Source of the DNA: XYD1-FULL-39-28 sp964539855
GTDB taxonomy: Bacteria; Patescibacteriota; Minisyncoccia; Minisyncoccales; Staskawiczbacteraceae
NCBI GenBank assembly: GCA_964539855.1
Contig: CAZIJR010000006.1
Location: 1-27,600, forward strand
DNA: 27,600 nt
Reading direction: 5' to 3'
Below, piece after piece: positions 1 through 8,405 of this stretch (position 1 is its first letter; each line of letters starts with the position of its first letter). The notes below the pieces were generated by a model, which made no database searches, had not been told where the DNA came from, and was given only the letters and a program-made list of their open reading frames with translations. A program made the position numbers and the translations under genes.

Positions 1-1861
1 GAGCAGATTCAATAGCTCCTGAAATCATTTTTGCCTGAATAGGCTCGTCTTCGGGTACTTTTAACGCCGTCATCAATCCTTTTATTCTGTCTCCACCAAA
101 AATACGCATTAAATCATCTTCCAATGAAACAAAAAATTGCGTGGTTCCCGGATCCCCCTGCCTGCCCGATCTTCCTCTTAGCTGGTTATCTATTCTCCTG
201 GCATCGTGCCTTTCGGTGCCCATAACATGCAAACCGCCAAGCTTTTTTACTTCTTCTGATTCTGCTACATCAAACGGGTTTCCACCCAAAACAATGTCCA
301 CTCCTCTGCCTGCCATATTTGTGGCAATTGTTACTGCTCCCCGTCTTCCTGCTTGGGCTATAATTTCTCCTTCCCTTTCGTGGTTTTTAGCATTCAAAAT
401 TTCATGTGGAATTCCTTTGGTTTCCAATAGTTTTCCCAAATACTCGTTTCTTTCTACAGACCTTGTGCCGACTAAAATGGGCTGCCCTTTTTTATTGAGC
501 TCTTCAATTTCTTTTACGGCAGCCGTGAACTTTCCGTTTTCTGTTTTAAAAATTTTATCTGCAAAATCTTCTCTTTTTATCTCTTTATTTGTTGGTATAA
601 CAACAACCTCAAGCTTATAAACCTTATCAAATTCTTCTGCGGAGGTTACGGCGGTTCCAGTCATCCCAGAAATCTTTTTATACATTCTGAAATAATTTTG
701 GAAAGTAATTGTGGCTATAGTAATAGATTCGGGCTTCACCACAACTCCTTCTTTGGCTTCTACCGCTTGATGCAGACCGGCAGACCATCTCCTACCAGGC
801 AAAATTCTTCCCGTAAATTCGTCGATGATTAAAATTTCACCATTTTTTACAGTATAATCTCTGTCCTTTAAAAATAGCGCCTTTGCTTTTAAAGCAGACT
901 CCAATTGATGAGTTGATATGATATCATTGTCCAGCCAAGGGTCAGCTCCCAAACTTTTTACAACCCTATTTTGTCCTTCCTCTGTAAAACTTACTGTTTT
1001 TAATTTTTCATCAAGCTCATAATCTTTTTCGATTTGCAAAGGACCCACAACTTTTGCAAAATTGTAATATTTCTCTGTTGCCTCTTCTTCCTGTCCCGAA
1101 ATAATCAAAGGTACCCTAGCTTCGTCAATCAAGATTGAGTCTACTTCGTCAACGATAACAAAATTATGTCCCCTCTGCGCTTGCTGGCCTATCTCATAAG
1201 CCATGTTGTCTCTTAAATAATCAAAGCCAAATTCATTGTTGGTCCCGTAAGTAATGTCGGCTGCGTAGGCTTCTTTTTTTGAACAAGGCCTTAAAAATTC
1301 CTGTACTACTTTGAAACTTCCTATCTCATCGCGCTTCTTGTCATCGGCTAACTCATTTTTGAATTTTTCATCATAAACAAATCCACCTTCATTTGTAACG
1401 CATCCCGTAGACATCCCCAAGGCACCGTAAATTTGCCCCATCCAAACCATATCTCTTTTTGCCAGATAGTCATTTACAGTAACAATATGCACTCCATTGC
1501 CTTCCAGCGCGTTTAAATAAGCGGGCAGGGTGGCAGCCAATGTTTTTCCTTCTCCTGTTCTCATTTCAGTAATTTTGCCTTGATGCAAAATGATTCCGCC
1601 AATTAACTGCACATCAAAGTGGCGCTGGTTTAGTGTTCTTTTTGATGCTTCTCTAACCAAAGCAAAAGCGCTTGGCAAAATATCTTCCAAGCTTTTCCCA
1701 TTTTGCAATTCCTTTTTAAATTCTTTTGTTTTTTCTTTAAGCTGTTCTACTGTTAACTTTTCGAATTCAGACCCAAAGGAATTTATTTTTTCTATAATTG
1801 GTTGGAGTCCTTTGATAAATTTATCATTCGGGTCTCCAAATATTTTTGATAAAAATGCCAT
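1..1861 (-). CDS. secA: SecA preprotein translocase ATPase (3' part outside the window)
   Basis: SecA is the ATPase motor that pushes unfolded preproteins through SecYEG. The frame is open from an ATG at 1859-1861 to the window edge, giving about 620 codons, so the C-terminal end is missing. Visible landmarks are the Walker A motif MRTGEGKT (residues 100-107), the AADITYGTNNEFGFDYLRDN block, the DEVDSILIDEAR Walker B region, GMTGTA, the TNMAGRGVDI motif and the helicase motif GRSGRQGDPG. Just before AADITYGTNN there is an extra stretch containing GSFKVVQEFLRPCSKKEAY, which is absent from E. coli SecA and, from memory, typical of CPR SecA. It starts 2 nt after the hpf stop codon. An hpf-secA order is also known from Firmicutes. 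The upstream GAAGGG is too far from the ATG to be a convincing ribosome-binding site. The protein is near-certain; only the 3' end cannot be judged. Confidence 0.98.
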   Translation of the reverse strand, partial: MAFLSKIFGDPNDKFIKGLQPIIEKINSFGSEFEKLTVEQLKEKTKEFKKELQNGKSLEDILPSAFALVREASKRTLNQRHFDVQLIGGIILHQGKITEMRTGEGKTLAATLPAYLNALEGNGVHIVTVNDYLAKRDMVWMGQIYGALGMSTGCVTNEGGFVYDEKFKNELADDKKRDEIGSFKVVQEFLRPCSKKEAYAADITYGTNNEFGFDYLRDNMAYEIGQQAQRGHNFVIVDEVDSILIDEARVPLIISGQEEEATEKYYNFAKVVGPLQIEKDYELDEKLKTVSFTEEGQNRVVKSLGADPWLDNDIISTHQLESALKAKALFLKDRDYTVKNGEILIIDEFTGRILPGRRWSAGLHQAVEAKEGVVVKPESITIATITFQNYFRMYKKISGMTGTAVTSAEEFDKVYKLEVVVIPTNKEIKREDFADKIFKTENGKFTAAVKEIEELNKKGQPILVGTRSVERNEYLGKLLETKGIPHEILNAKNHEREGEIIAQAGRRGAVTIATNMAGRGVDIVLGGNPFDVAESEEVKKLGGLHVMGTERHDARRIDNQLRGRSGRQGDPGTTQFFVSLEDDLMRIFGGDRIKGLMTALKVPEDEPIQAKMISGAIESA

Positions 1862-1863
1862 AT

Positions 1864-2238
1864 TTATTCAATGCGACCCTTCATCTTTCTCTGTTCTCTA
1901 CGTTGCTGGTCGATTTTCTTAAATTTATATTTTTCAATTTCCATTTTCATTTCATCTTTTGCCAAGATAATTGCTTTTAACATGTCATCTGACTTTGCAT
2001 TGGCTATCAAGCTCCTGCCTGGTAAATCCACCTTGCACCTAACAACAAACACCTCTCCCTTTTTATGGTGCATAGTTTCTCTTTCCAGCTCCACCAGAAC
2101 TTCTGCCATGGTCTTTCCTATTTCATCCTCCCTTTTTAGAATGTTAATAAACTTTTTCAAACTGTAAAATTTTTTCTCAGTAAAATCTTTCAAAGCTGGC
2201 GTTAGATTTATTTTTCTGGTTTTAATTATTACCTTCAT
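1864..2238 (-). CDS. hpf: Ribosome hibernation-promoting factor, short HPF/RaiA type
   Basis: A 124-residue basic protein of the HPF/YfiA/RaiA family, which binds the decoding region of idle 30S subunits and stabilises inactive ribosomes. It starts with the family's beta strand and helix (MKVIIKTRKINLTPALKDF), followed by the internal KGEVFVVRCKVDLPGRSL strand pair and a conserved helix with DDMLKAIILAKDEM. The length fits the short form, without the C-terminal dimerisation domain of long HPF; the C-terminus is a Lys/Arg/Gln-rich tail. It lies 24 nt after murB and 2 nt before secA. The upstream spacer contains a TATATATAAATAC stretch that could be a -10 element for an extra near-leaderless promoter, but no good -35 is visible. 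Confidence 0.93.
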   Translation of the reverse strand: MKVIIKTRKINLTPALKDFTEKKFYSLKKFINILKREDEIGKTMAEVLVELERETMHHKKGEVFVVRCKVDLPGRSLIANAKSDDMLKAIILAKDEMKMEIEKYKFKKIDQQRREQRKMKGRIE

Positions 2239-2262
2239 GTATTTATATATACTGTTAATACG

Positions 2263-3225
2263 TTAGAAACCCACCATTTGAACTTCTTGCTCTAGGTTAA
2301 TACCAAACTTAGTTTTGACTTTTCGCTTGGCCAAAGCCAGCAATTTCAGCACATCGGTTGCTTTGGCCCCTCCTCGATTAATTATAAAATTTGCGTGTTT
2401 CTCTGAAATTTGGGCCTTACCTATTTTTTTACCCGCCAATCCGCATTTTGTTATTAGATAACCAGCTGGGATTGTGCCCCTTTTGTTGTACCCAATCAAT
2501 TCTGGAAATTGCTTTAATAAATTCTTATCTTTTATTTTTATTTCCGGATTAACAAAAGTAGAACCAGCCGAAGGAAAATTTATAGGATGACGCGTTTTCC
2601 TGTAGTTTAAATTTTCATTTATCTTAATTTTAATCAATTCTATGTTTTCTTTTTTAAGCTCCAAAACACTTGAAATAATAATAAGATTTTTGTTTTTTTT
2701 AAAAATGCTATTTTTTAAAGAAAATTGGCACTGCTTTTTGGACAAAATTTTTATCTTTAAGTTTTTAACATCCAGTGCTTCTACACTTTTTACAGCATCA
2801 GACATTTTTACACCAAAGGCTTGAGCATGCCCATAAATAGCCCCTCCAACTGTTGCCCCAGGGATGCCCGCCGCCCACTCAAGCCCCGAAAGCCCTTTTT
2901 CAGCTGTTAAAAGCGCCAACCCCGTTAAATCTACTCCTGCTCCAGCCAAAACCTCTTTACCGTCAAAATCTACGCCAGAAATATTTATTTTTATAACCAA
3001 GCCCTTAAGCCCTTTGTCAGAAACTAAAAGGTTACTTCCTCCTCCTAAAATAAAAATGGGCAGTTTTAAATTATGGGCAAAAACAATTGCTTTCAGCAGG
3101 TTTTCTTTATCTTTTGCAATAAAAAAATATTTAGCTGGTCCTCCAATTTTATAACTGGTATAGTTTTTTAACAGAATATTTTTCCTGACTCCCGGCAATT
3201 CCTTTTCTAAGGCTATTTTTGTCAT
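2263..3225 (-). CDS. murB: UDP-N-acetylenolpyruvoylglucosamine reductase MurB
   Basis: MurB reduces UDP-GlcNAc-enolpyruvate to UDP-MurNAc with NADPH and FAD in the cytoplasmic phase of peptidoglycan synthesis. The 320-residue product shows the FAD-binding entry YKIGGPAKYF (25-34), the FAD loop GGGSNLLV (61-68), the GLEWAAGIPGATVGGAI block (114-130), the YRKTRHP segment, and PSAGSTF with the likely proton-donor serine S222. The C-terminal LEQEV holds the conserved glutamate (E314). Length is normal for the family and all key residues are present, so it is expected to be active. Its ATG overlaps the stop of the upstream protease gene by 4 nt (ATGA). Its presence shows that this organism builds its own peptidoglycan precursor, the likely ligand of the wall-binding modules on two nearby exported proteins. 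Confidence 0.97.
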   Translation of the reverse strand: MTKIALEKELPGVRKNILLKNYTSYKIGGPAKYFFIAKDKENLLKAIVFAHNLKLPIFILGGGSNLLVSDKGLKGLVIKINISGVDFDGKEVLAGAGVDLTGLALLTAEKGLSGLEWAAGIPGATVGGAIYGHAQAFGVKMSDAVKSVEALDVKNLKIKILSKKQCQFSLKNSIFKKNKNLIIISSVLELKKENIELIKIKINENLNYRKTRHPINFPSAGSTFVNPEIKIKDKNLLKQFPELIGYNKRGTIPAGYLITKCGLAGKKIGKAQISEKHANFIINRGGAKATDVLKLLALAKRKVKTKFGINLEQEVQMVGF

Positions 3226-4934
3226 GGCCCTAAAAGTTGGTTTATTTTTGCTCGAGTTGAGGACCCCACATATCCAGTTCCGCTAAACAATCCTAAAGGA
3301 GTTAAAATTTCTGAAGCATATTTTTGCTGAAATCTTGTTACAGCTAATTTTGTTAAATTCCCAAAATATCCTGTTACTAACCCTTCAGGATAAATATCTG
3401 TTCCCTGGCTTTTTAAAAAATCTTGGAGGCATTTTACTTCGTTATTATTTGATAATCCAAAGTAGAGATTATTGTATAGTGCAGAGCAATAACTTTGTCC
3501 GCCGTTATTACCAACGAGTTTGGCTTGTAATTCTGCAATTTGCTTTTTCAAGGATTCTATTTGGGCCAATAACTGCTGTATTAATATCTGCTCCTCTTGT
3601 TCTATATTGCTTCCTACGGACACAGTATAGCTGAAGGGATAAGATATTTCTGAACCGTCAAATCCCGAAAATTTACTTTGCAAGGACGGAATTATAATTA
3701 AGGATTTATAATCTGTTCCAAAATTAGAAACATTGATTGTTCCTTTTTTATTATCAGTAAGTGCTAAAAATTTTATAGAATACTTCCCTTCTTTATCTTC
3801 AAGGACATAGGGAACTCTAAAATTAAGCCCGCTTGAATTTGAAAACTCCAATCTAAAATCTCCATTTCCTCCTATAAACTTATGCCAATTACCTGCCCAG
3901 TTCTTTGTAACATTTATCACAGACAAAGACGCGCTTCCAGAAATAGGTAAAAAATTGATATTTGGGGTTATTCTCAAATCCGTAAGACTTTTATCTACAT
4001 AACAATATTTTGTTCCACCTGAACAGTCATTTAAGACAAGCGCCATTGTCCAATTACTAAAGATTTCAGAAAAATCATCAGTAAATCCAGCTTTTTGCAA
4101 GGCGTAATTTATACTATCAATACCCGTGTGCTCTGACCTTAAAGATGTGGATAAAATATTAATGCCATACTGATCTACTAAATAATGGGCAAATAGACTA
4201 ACGCTAGCATAGTCATATTTTGTACCACTCCACTCTGTAATTGAATCCGAAGAACTTTCAACAAAATTATTCATTCTTAACTGAAGATTACTTGAAATAA
4301 ATTGATTATCATACCCTAAAATTGTCGATGAAAAATCTGCCCTAGCCTCATTAAGCCAAGTTTCTTCCTCCACTCCAAAAATTTTATTTTTTTGATTAAA
4401 AGTTATAAGGTGAACAAGCTCGTGTGCTAAAATAATTTTTATATTTGAACTCGCTAGCAACCCTGTAGACAAATAAAGCATTTCTCTTTCATTAGAATTT
4501 GTCAACTGAAGTTTTTCATATTCGTCTGCAGTCCTAAAATACCCCCCTTCACCACCTTCTATGGGATGAAAAAGTACTGTTATTTTTTCATCATTATCAA
4601 TACCAGGCCTCCATTCATATCCAAAAATAGATGTTAATTTGGGATAAATATTATTCTGAAATTCAGCAGATAACACATCAAGGTTTTTTAAAATTTCTTC
4701 TTTTTTTAATTGCTGTTGTGAGCCCCACCATGATTTTTCAACATAAAAATAAAGGCTTGGCGAAGTTTTTACCAAAACCGATTCTATTTTTGACCTTCCA
4801 GAATCATCAAAATTGCTTTCAACAAAAAACTTTTCCTCGTTTCCAACACTTTGAGCATGAATATTATAGGGAGATAGTAGAAATAATAATCCCGCTACAA
4901 TAATGATTTTTTTATAATTTTTCCAATTCTGCAT
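3222..4934 (-). CDS. Secreted M30-like zinc metalloprotease with peptidoglycan-binding tail
   Basis: A 570-residue exported protein. Residues 1-28 form a signal peptide (basic start, hydrophobic core, cut near HAQS). The catalytic part has HELVH at 171-175, the HExxH zinc motif, followed by WLNEARAD at 193-200 in which E196 is the probable third ligand. The upstream segment, with FGYEWRPGIDNDEKITVLF and a GGYF motif, resembles hyicolysin-type (M30) peptidases. A beta-rich middle region follows. Residues 445-481 are a short coiled coil (LLAQIESLKKQIAELQAKL), and 482-570 a PG_binding_1-like domain with two cysteines (YCSAL and VKCLQ). The anchor module matches that of the S-layer-like protein at 23889-25796, so it probably acts at the cell wall. 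It starts 5 nt after the dehydratase gene and overlaps murB by 4 nt. Its substrate is unknown; surface protein maturation or attack on a host or partner cell are both possible. Confidence 0.85.
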   Translation of the reverse strand: MQNWKNYKKIIIVAGLLFLLSPYNIHAQSVGNEEKFFVESNFDDSGRSKIESVLVKTSPSLYFYVEKSWWGSQQQLKKEEILKNLDVLSAEFQNNIYPKLTSIFGYEWRPGIDNDEKITVLFHPIEGGEGGYFRTADEYEKLQLTNSNEREMLYLSTGLLASSNIKIILAHELVHLITFNQKNKIFGVEEETWLNEARADFSSTILGYDNQFISSNLQLRMNNFVESSSDSITEWSGTKYDYASVSLFAHYLVDQYGINILSTSLRSEHTGIDSINYALQKAGFTDDFSEIFSNWTMALVLNDCSGGTKYCYVDKSLTDLRITPNINFLPISGSASLSVINVTKNWAGNWHKFIGGNGDFRLEFSNSSGLNFRVPYVLEDKEGKYSIKFLALTDNKKGTINVSNFGTDYKSLIIIPSLQSKFSGFDGSEISYPFSYTVSVGSNIEQEEQILIQQLLAQIESLKKQIAELQAKLVGNNGGQSYCSALYNNLYFGLSNNNEVKCLQDFLKSQGTDIYPEGLVTGYFGNLTKLAVTRFQQKYASEILTPLGLFSGTGYVGSSTRAKINQLLGP

Positions 4935-4939
4935 ATAAA

Positions 4940-6802
4940 TTATTTTATCACATTTCTATACAATAACGTTAATGAGATCAGCTCATCTTTTAGTTTTTCT
5001 TTGTTAGTACTATTAACTAAAATTTTAAGTTGATTTAATTTTTGTTCTAAATCCAAGGAATCAACGCTTGATAATTTTGCTTTAAATATTTTCTTATTTT
5101 GAGTGGCTACTGTTCCTTCTTCTGATGTTAAAAGCTCTTCGAATAACTTCTCACCAGGTCTTATGCCTGTAAAAACAATGGCTATATCTTTATCTGGTTC
5201 AAATCCAGATAACTTTATCATGTTCTTGGCTAAATCCAGAATTTTTATTGGTTCGCCCATATCCAAGACAAAAACTTCTCCACCCTCTCCCATAGCTGAA
5301 GCCTGTAAGACCAAAAGGCACGCTTCTGATATTAGCATAAAATACCTCTTCATATCAGGATGTGTAACTTCTACCGGTCCACCGCGCTTAATTTGCTCAC
5401 GAAATGCGGGAATAACGCTCCCTCTACTGTTTAATACGTTTCCAAACCTTACAGAAATAAACTTTGTATGGTTTTGCTGGTTAAATCCTTGGCAAATCAT
5501 TTCACTAACTCTTTTTGTGGCTCCCATAACAGAAACCGGATTTACAGCCTTATCAGTTGATACAAAAATAAAACTCTCAACATTATTTTCCACACTTACT
5601 TTTGCCAAAATTTCTGTGCCAAAAATATTGTTTTTTATTGCTTCATCCGAATTCTCTTCCATCAAAGGAACGTGCTTATAAGCTGCGGCGTGAAAAACAA
5701 TTTGGGGTTTATGTTTTGTAAAAATATCTTTTATCCTATCTTGGTCCCTTACGTCTGCTATTAATGAAATAATTTTTAGTCCGGGAAAATTTTGTTTAAG
5801 TTCGTTTGAGATGTTAAAAATTCCTGTCTCGTCTTGGTCCAGTAATAAAATCATCTTTGGATTGAATTTTGCCACTTGTCTGGAAAGTTCAGACCCTATG
5901 GACCCCGCAGCTCCAGTGATTAAGGATACCTTGTCTTTTAAAAAGATTTTAATTTGCCCTTCATCTATGAGAATTCTTTCTCTTCCCAGGAGCTCTTCTA
6001 CACTAAAATCCTTTAGGTTTTTAAATGAAACTACACCCCCTATTATTTCATTTATATGAGGAGCTATTTTTATCTTTTTTAATCCAGCTTTCCTTCCCAT
6101 CTCCACAGCGTCTCTTATTGTTTTTGCATCGGCTGTAGGCAAAGCAATGATTAGCTGTGTTATTTGACGACTCTCCACAATTCTTGGTATATCAGAAATT
6201 TTCCCCAAAACTTTTACTCCGTGTATTGCCACTCCTTTTTTAATGCGACTATCATCTATAAATCCTATCGGATTGTAAGGGCTATCTTTTGAAGAAATTA
6301 TGCTTCTTAAGATTTGCTCCCCTGCATCTCCAGCCCCCACAATTAATGTGTTTTCTTTTTGTTTTAAAAAACTTTTATCAATAATGGACATATAAATTCT
6401 TTTTGAGAATCTGAGTCCTCCACAGAAAATAAAAATTAAAAAGTAGCTCATAAAAAATACTGACCTTGGTAATCCAGCAAATCTCGGAAAATCTTCAGAA
6501 AAAAATATTGTAATCCCTAAAAATAAAAAAGATAGTGTAGTTGCCCAAAACAAAGAAATCATTTCTTGGGCTGAAACATAAGACCATGAAAAAGAATATA
6601 ATCTAAAAAAATAAAAAATGGACAGACAGAAAACTAACAACAAAAAAATTATTCTTTGGATTGCTTGAGTTTGGAAATATTCAATTGGCACCGCTCCGTC
6701 AAACCTCAAAAGAAACGCCAGAAAAACGGCTACGGAAATTAAAACCGCATCAGATAGCATAAAAAACAATAATCTTGTTGACGGAGTTTTTTTAAATAGC
6801 AT
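4940..6802 (-). CDS. Membrane-bound UDP-HexNAc 4,6-dehydratase, WbpM/CapD/PglF type
   Basis: A 620-residue polysaccharide biosynthesis dehydratase. About four N-terminal membrane helices (roughly 10-130) are followed by a Rossmann-like domain with VGAGDAG (155-161), then the SDR domain with the NAD motif GAAGSIG (297-303), HAAAYKHVPLME (371-382) and STDKAVNPVSVMGATKR (415-431). Like WbpM-type members it has Met (M426) where most SDRs have the catalytic Tyr, with K430 after it. Known members convert UDP-GlcNAc to a 4-keto-6-deoxy sugar. The open frame extends upstream to 6922, but those 40 codons are antisense-free overlap with the aminotransferase end and are not family-like. The ATG at 6802 gives MLFKKTPSTR and an 11-nt overlap with the aminotransferase. 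That neighbour could act directly on its 4-keto product. Exact substrate is inferred. Confidence 0.93.
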   Translation of the reverse strand: MLFKKTPSTRLLFFMLSDAVLISVAVFLAFLLRFDGAVPIEYFQTQAIQRIIFLLLVFCLSIFYFFRLYSFSWSYVSAQEMISLFWATTLSFLFLGITIFFSEDFPRFAGLPRSVFFMSYFLIFIFCGGLRFSKRIYMSIIDKSFLKQKENTLIVGAGDAGEQILRSIISSKDSPYNPIGFIDDSRIKKGVAIHGVKVLGKISDIPRIVESRQITQLIIALPTADAKTIRDAVEMGRKAGLKKIKIAPHINEIIGGVVSFKNLKDFSVEELLGRERILIDEGQIKIFLKDKVSLITGAAGSIGSELSRQVAKFNPKMILLLDQDETGIFNISNELKQNFPGLKIISLIADVRDQDRIKDIFTKHKPQIVFHAAAYKHVPLMEENSDEAIKNNIFGTEILAKVSVENNVESFIFVSTDKAVNPVSVMGATKRVSEMICQGFNQQNHTKFISVRFGNVLNSRGSVIPAFREQIKRGGPVEVTHPDMKRYFMLISEACLLVLQASAMGEGGEVFVLDMGEPIKILDLAKNMIKLSGFEPDKDIAIVFTGIRPGEKLFEELLTSEEGTVATQNKKIFKAKLSSVDSLDLEQKLNQLKILVNSTNKEKLKDELISLTLLYRNVIK

Positions 6803-7898
6803 AAAAATCTTTAACACACTTAATGACATAATCTGCTTGCTCGTCTGTAAGTTCAGGGTACATAGGCAAAGAAATAACTTCTTTTGCCAATTGCTCAGAC
6901 AATGGCAACTTAAAATGTTCAAGGTTCAGCCCTTTCTGTAAGTGATTTGCAGCAGGATCCTTTATTAATGTTTCCACTCCATTTTCCTTTAAAAAATTAA
7001 ATAAACCATCTCTATTTTCTGCCCTCAAAACATAGTTTTGGAAAACATCAAAGTGATCATCATCTGAATTTGGCGCTGGTGGTAGTTTAACGCTCTTTAA
7101 GTTTTTTAGGCCTTTGTCATATTTTTCTGCTATTGTTCTTCTCCTCTCTATCCAATTGGGCAAATAATCTAACTTTACATTTAATACAGCTGCCTGTAGA
7201 TTATCTAATCTGGAATTCCATCCAAAACACACAAGCTCTGTTTTTGTTTTTTGCCCGTGATCTCTTAATAATTTTATTTTTTCAACTAGCGAATCATCAT
7301 TTGTAGTAAGACCACCTCCATCTCCAAAACATCCTAAAATTTTAGCCGGATAAAAACTAAAACATCCGGCGTTACCAATTGAGCCCGCCTTTTTACCGTT
7401 AAAGCTTGAACCTAATCCTTGGGCGGCGTCTTCAATAACATATAGATTGTGTTTTTTGGCAATGTCCATTATTTTCTCCATATCAGCCATTCTGCCGTTA
7501 TAGTGTACTGGAATAATTGCCTTAGTTTTTTTAGTTATAGCTTCTTCGAGCTTAGAAACATCCATTTCAAAGTCTTCCCCAACTTCAACCAGCACCGGAG
7601 TGGCCCCTGTTTGGCTTATTACAGCGATAGAAGCCACAAACGTATGAGAAACTGTTATTACTTCATCCCCTTTTCCAACTCCCAAGGCAAGCAAAGACAA
7701 AAACAAGGCGTCTGTTCCGCTGTTTAGACCAATAGCATATTTAGTCCCCACAAACTCAGCCAATCTTTTTTCAAACTCATCATTGTCTTTTCGCATAATC
7801 AAATCACCCCTAGCCAAAACGTCTTGCATGGCAGAGTCAATTTCTGATTTTAAATTTTTATACTGTAGCCCATAGGCCACAAACGGTACCTTCTGCAT
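6792..7898 (-). CDS. DegT/DnrJ/EryC1-family PLP sugar aminotransferase
   Basis: A 368-residue fold-type I PLP enzyme of the DegT family, which transfers an amino group from glutamate to a keto sugar nucleotide. Seen in the sequence: NSGTDAL (59-65) for phosphate binding, EDAAQ (156-160) with the PLP-ring aspartate D157, and CFSFYPAKILGCFGDGGG in which K186 is the Schiff-base lysine. The full family length is present and the C-terminal SLPMYPELTDEQ block is typical. It lies 6 nt after the short transketolase subunit and overlaps the dehydratase gene by 11 nt. The simplest role is a PglE-like 4-aminotransferase acting on the dehydratase product. Another possibility is amination of a product of the adjacent transketolase. 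No Shine-Dalgarno sequence is visible before the ATG. Confidence 0.92.
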   Translation of the reverse strand: MQKVPFVAYGLQYKNLKSEIDSAMQDVLARGDLIMRKDNDEFEKRLAEFVGTKYAIGLNSGTDALFLSLLALGVGKGDEVITVSHTFVASIAVISQTGATPVLVEVGEDFEMDVSKLEEAITKKTKAIIPVHYNGRMADMEKIMDIAKKHNLYVIEDAAQGLGSSFNGKKAGSIGNAGCFSFYPAKILGCFGDGGGLTTNDDSLVEKIKLLRDHGQKTKTELVCFGWNSRLDNLQAAVLNVKLDYLPNWIERRRTIAEKYDKGLKNLKSVKLPPAPNSDDDHFDVFQNYVLRAENRDGLFNFLKENGVETLIKDPAANHLQKGLNLEHFKLPLSEQLAKEVISLPMYPELTDEQADYVIKCVKDFYAI

Positions 7899-7904
7899 AT
7901 TATT

Positions 7905-8405
7905 TTAAATTCTTATGTAACAAGGTTTTTCGCTTTTATATGTTTCTAAAATAATTTTTCTAACTTCTTCTGGGTCTTCTGTTGCAAAAGTTTCAAAATT
8001 AGGAAAATTTTCCAAGGCTTTCAAATCTTCATTTTCTGTAAGTAGGTTATGGCTAAACCCAAGAAATTTGTATTTCTCGCTACCTTTTACGCCAATAATT
8101 TTCACATTGGCGTTATGCATGCAAACTGCGTTTCTTACCATTTCATAAGGTCTAAAAACCATAAAATTAGCCATGCTATAAATATATGGTCTTAACCCAG
8201 ACAAGGCCATACCAGCTGCAATTATCATTGAGCTTTGCTCGGTTACTCCAAAATTTAATATTTTAAATTTATTATTTGGATCATCCAAATAATTAAAACC
8301 TACGTCGCAAATGATTACGATAATATTTGGATCTCTTTCTGCCAGTTCATTTAGTGTTTCTACAAATATCCTTCTTGTGTCTTTTGTTTTTATAATTTCT
8401 GCCAT
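7905..8405 (-). CDS. Transketolase pyrimidine-domain subunit, lacking domain III
   Basis: A 166-residue protein matching the second (pyrimidine-binding) domain of thiamine-diphosphate transketolases. NFGVTEQ (51-57) carries E56, the glutamate that activates the cofactor, and DVG (34-36), AAGMALSGLRPYIYSMANF and the closing KPCYIRI are family-like. Split transketolases normally have a second subunit of about 300 residues that also contains a C-terminal domain; here the protein stops cleanly after the Pyr domain and the next gene begins 6 nt later, so there is no decayed remnant. It would pair with the TPP-domain subunit at 9256-10065, from which it is separated by an HNH gene. Its start lies inside the last 16 nt of that HNH gene, where an AAGGA sits about 14 nt upstream of the ATG. 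Function is probably ketol or acyl transfer in unusual-sugar synthesis; substrate unknown. Confidence 0.88.
   Translation of the reverse strand: MAEIIKTKDTRRIFVETLNELAERDPNIIVIICDVGFNYLDDPNNKFKILNFGVTEQSSMIIAAGMALSGLRPYIYSMANFMVFRPYEMVRNAVCMHNANVKIIGVKGSEKYKFLGFSHNLLTENEDLKALENFPNFETFATEDPEEVRKIILETYKSEKPCYIRI

Noticed and set aside
5103..5681. 192-codon open frame on the plus strand.
   Set aside because: It is exactly antisense to conserved SDR-domain coding sequence of the dehydratase and has no recognisable domain. The same applies to other plus-strand frames, such as 141-620, 18464-18904, 24280-24660 and 25063-25413.
6803..6922. N-terminal extension of the 4,6-dehydratase frame.
   Set aside because: These 40 codons lie wholly inside the aminotransferase gene, encode a Cys-rich non-membrane stretch unlike the family, and the ATG at 6802 gives the normal length.
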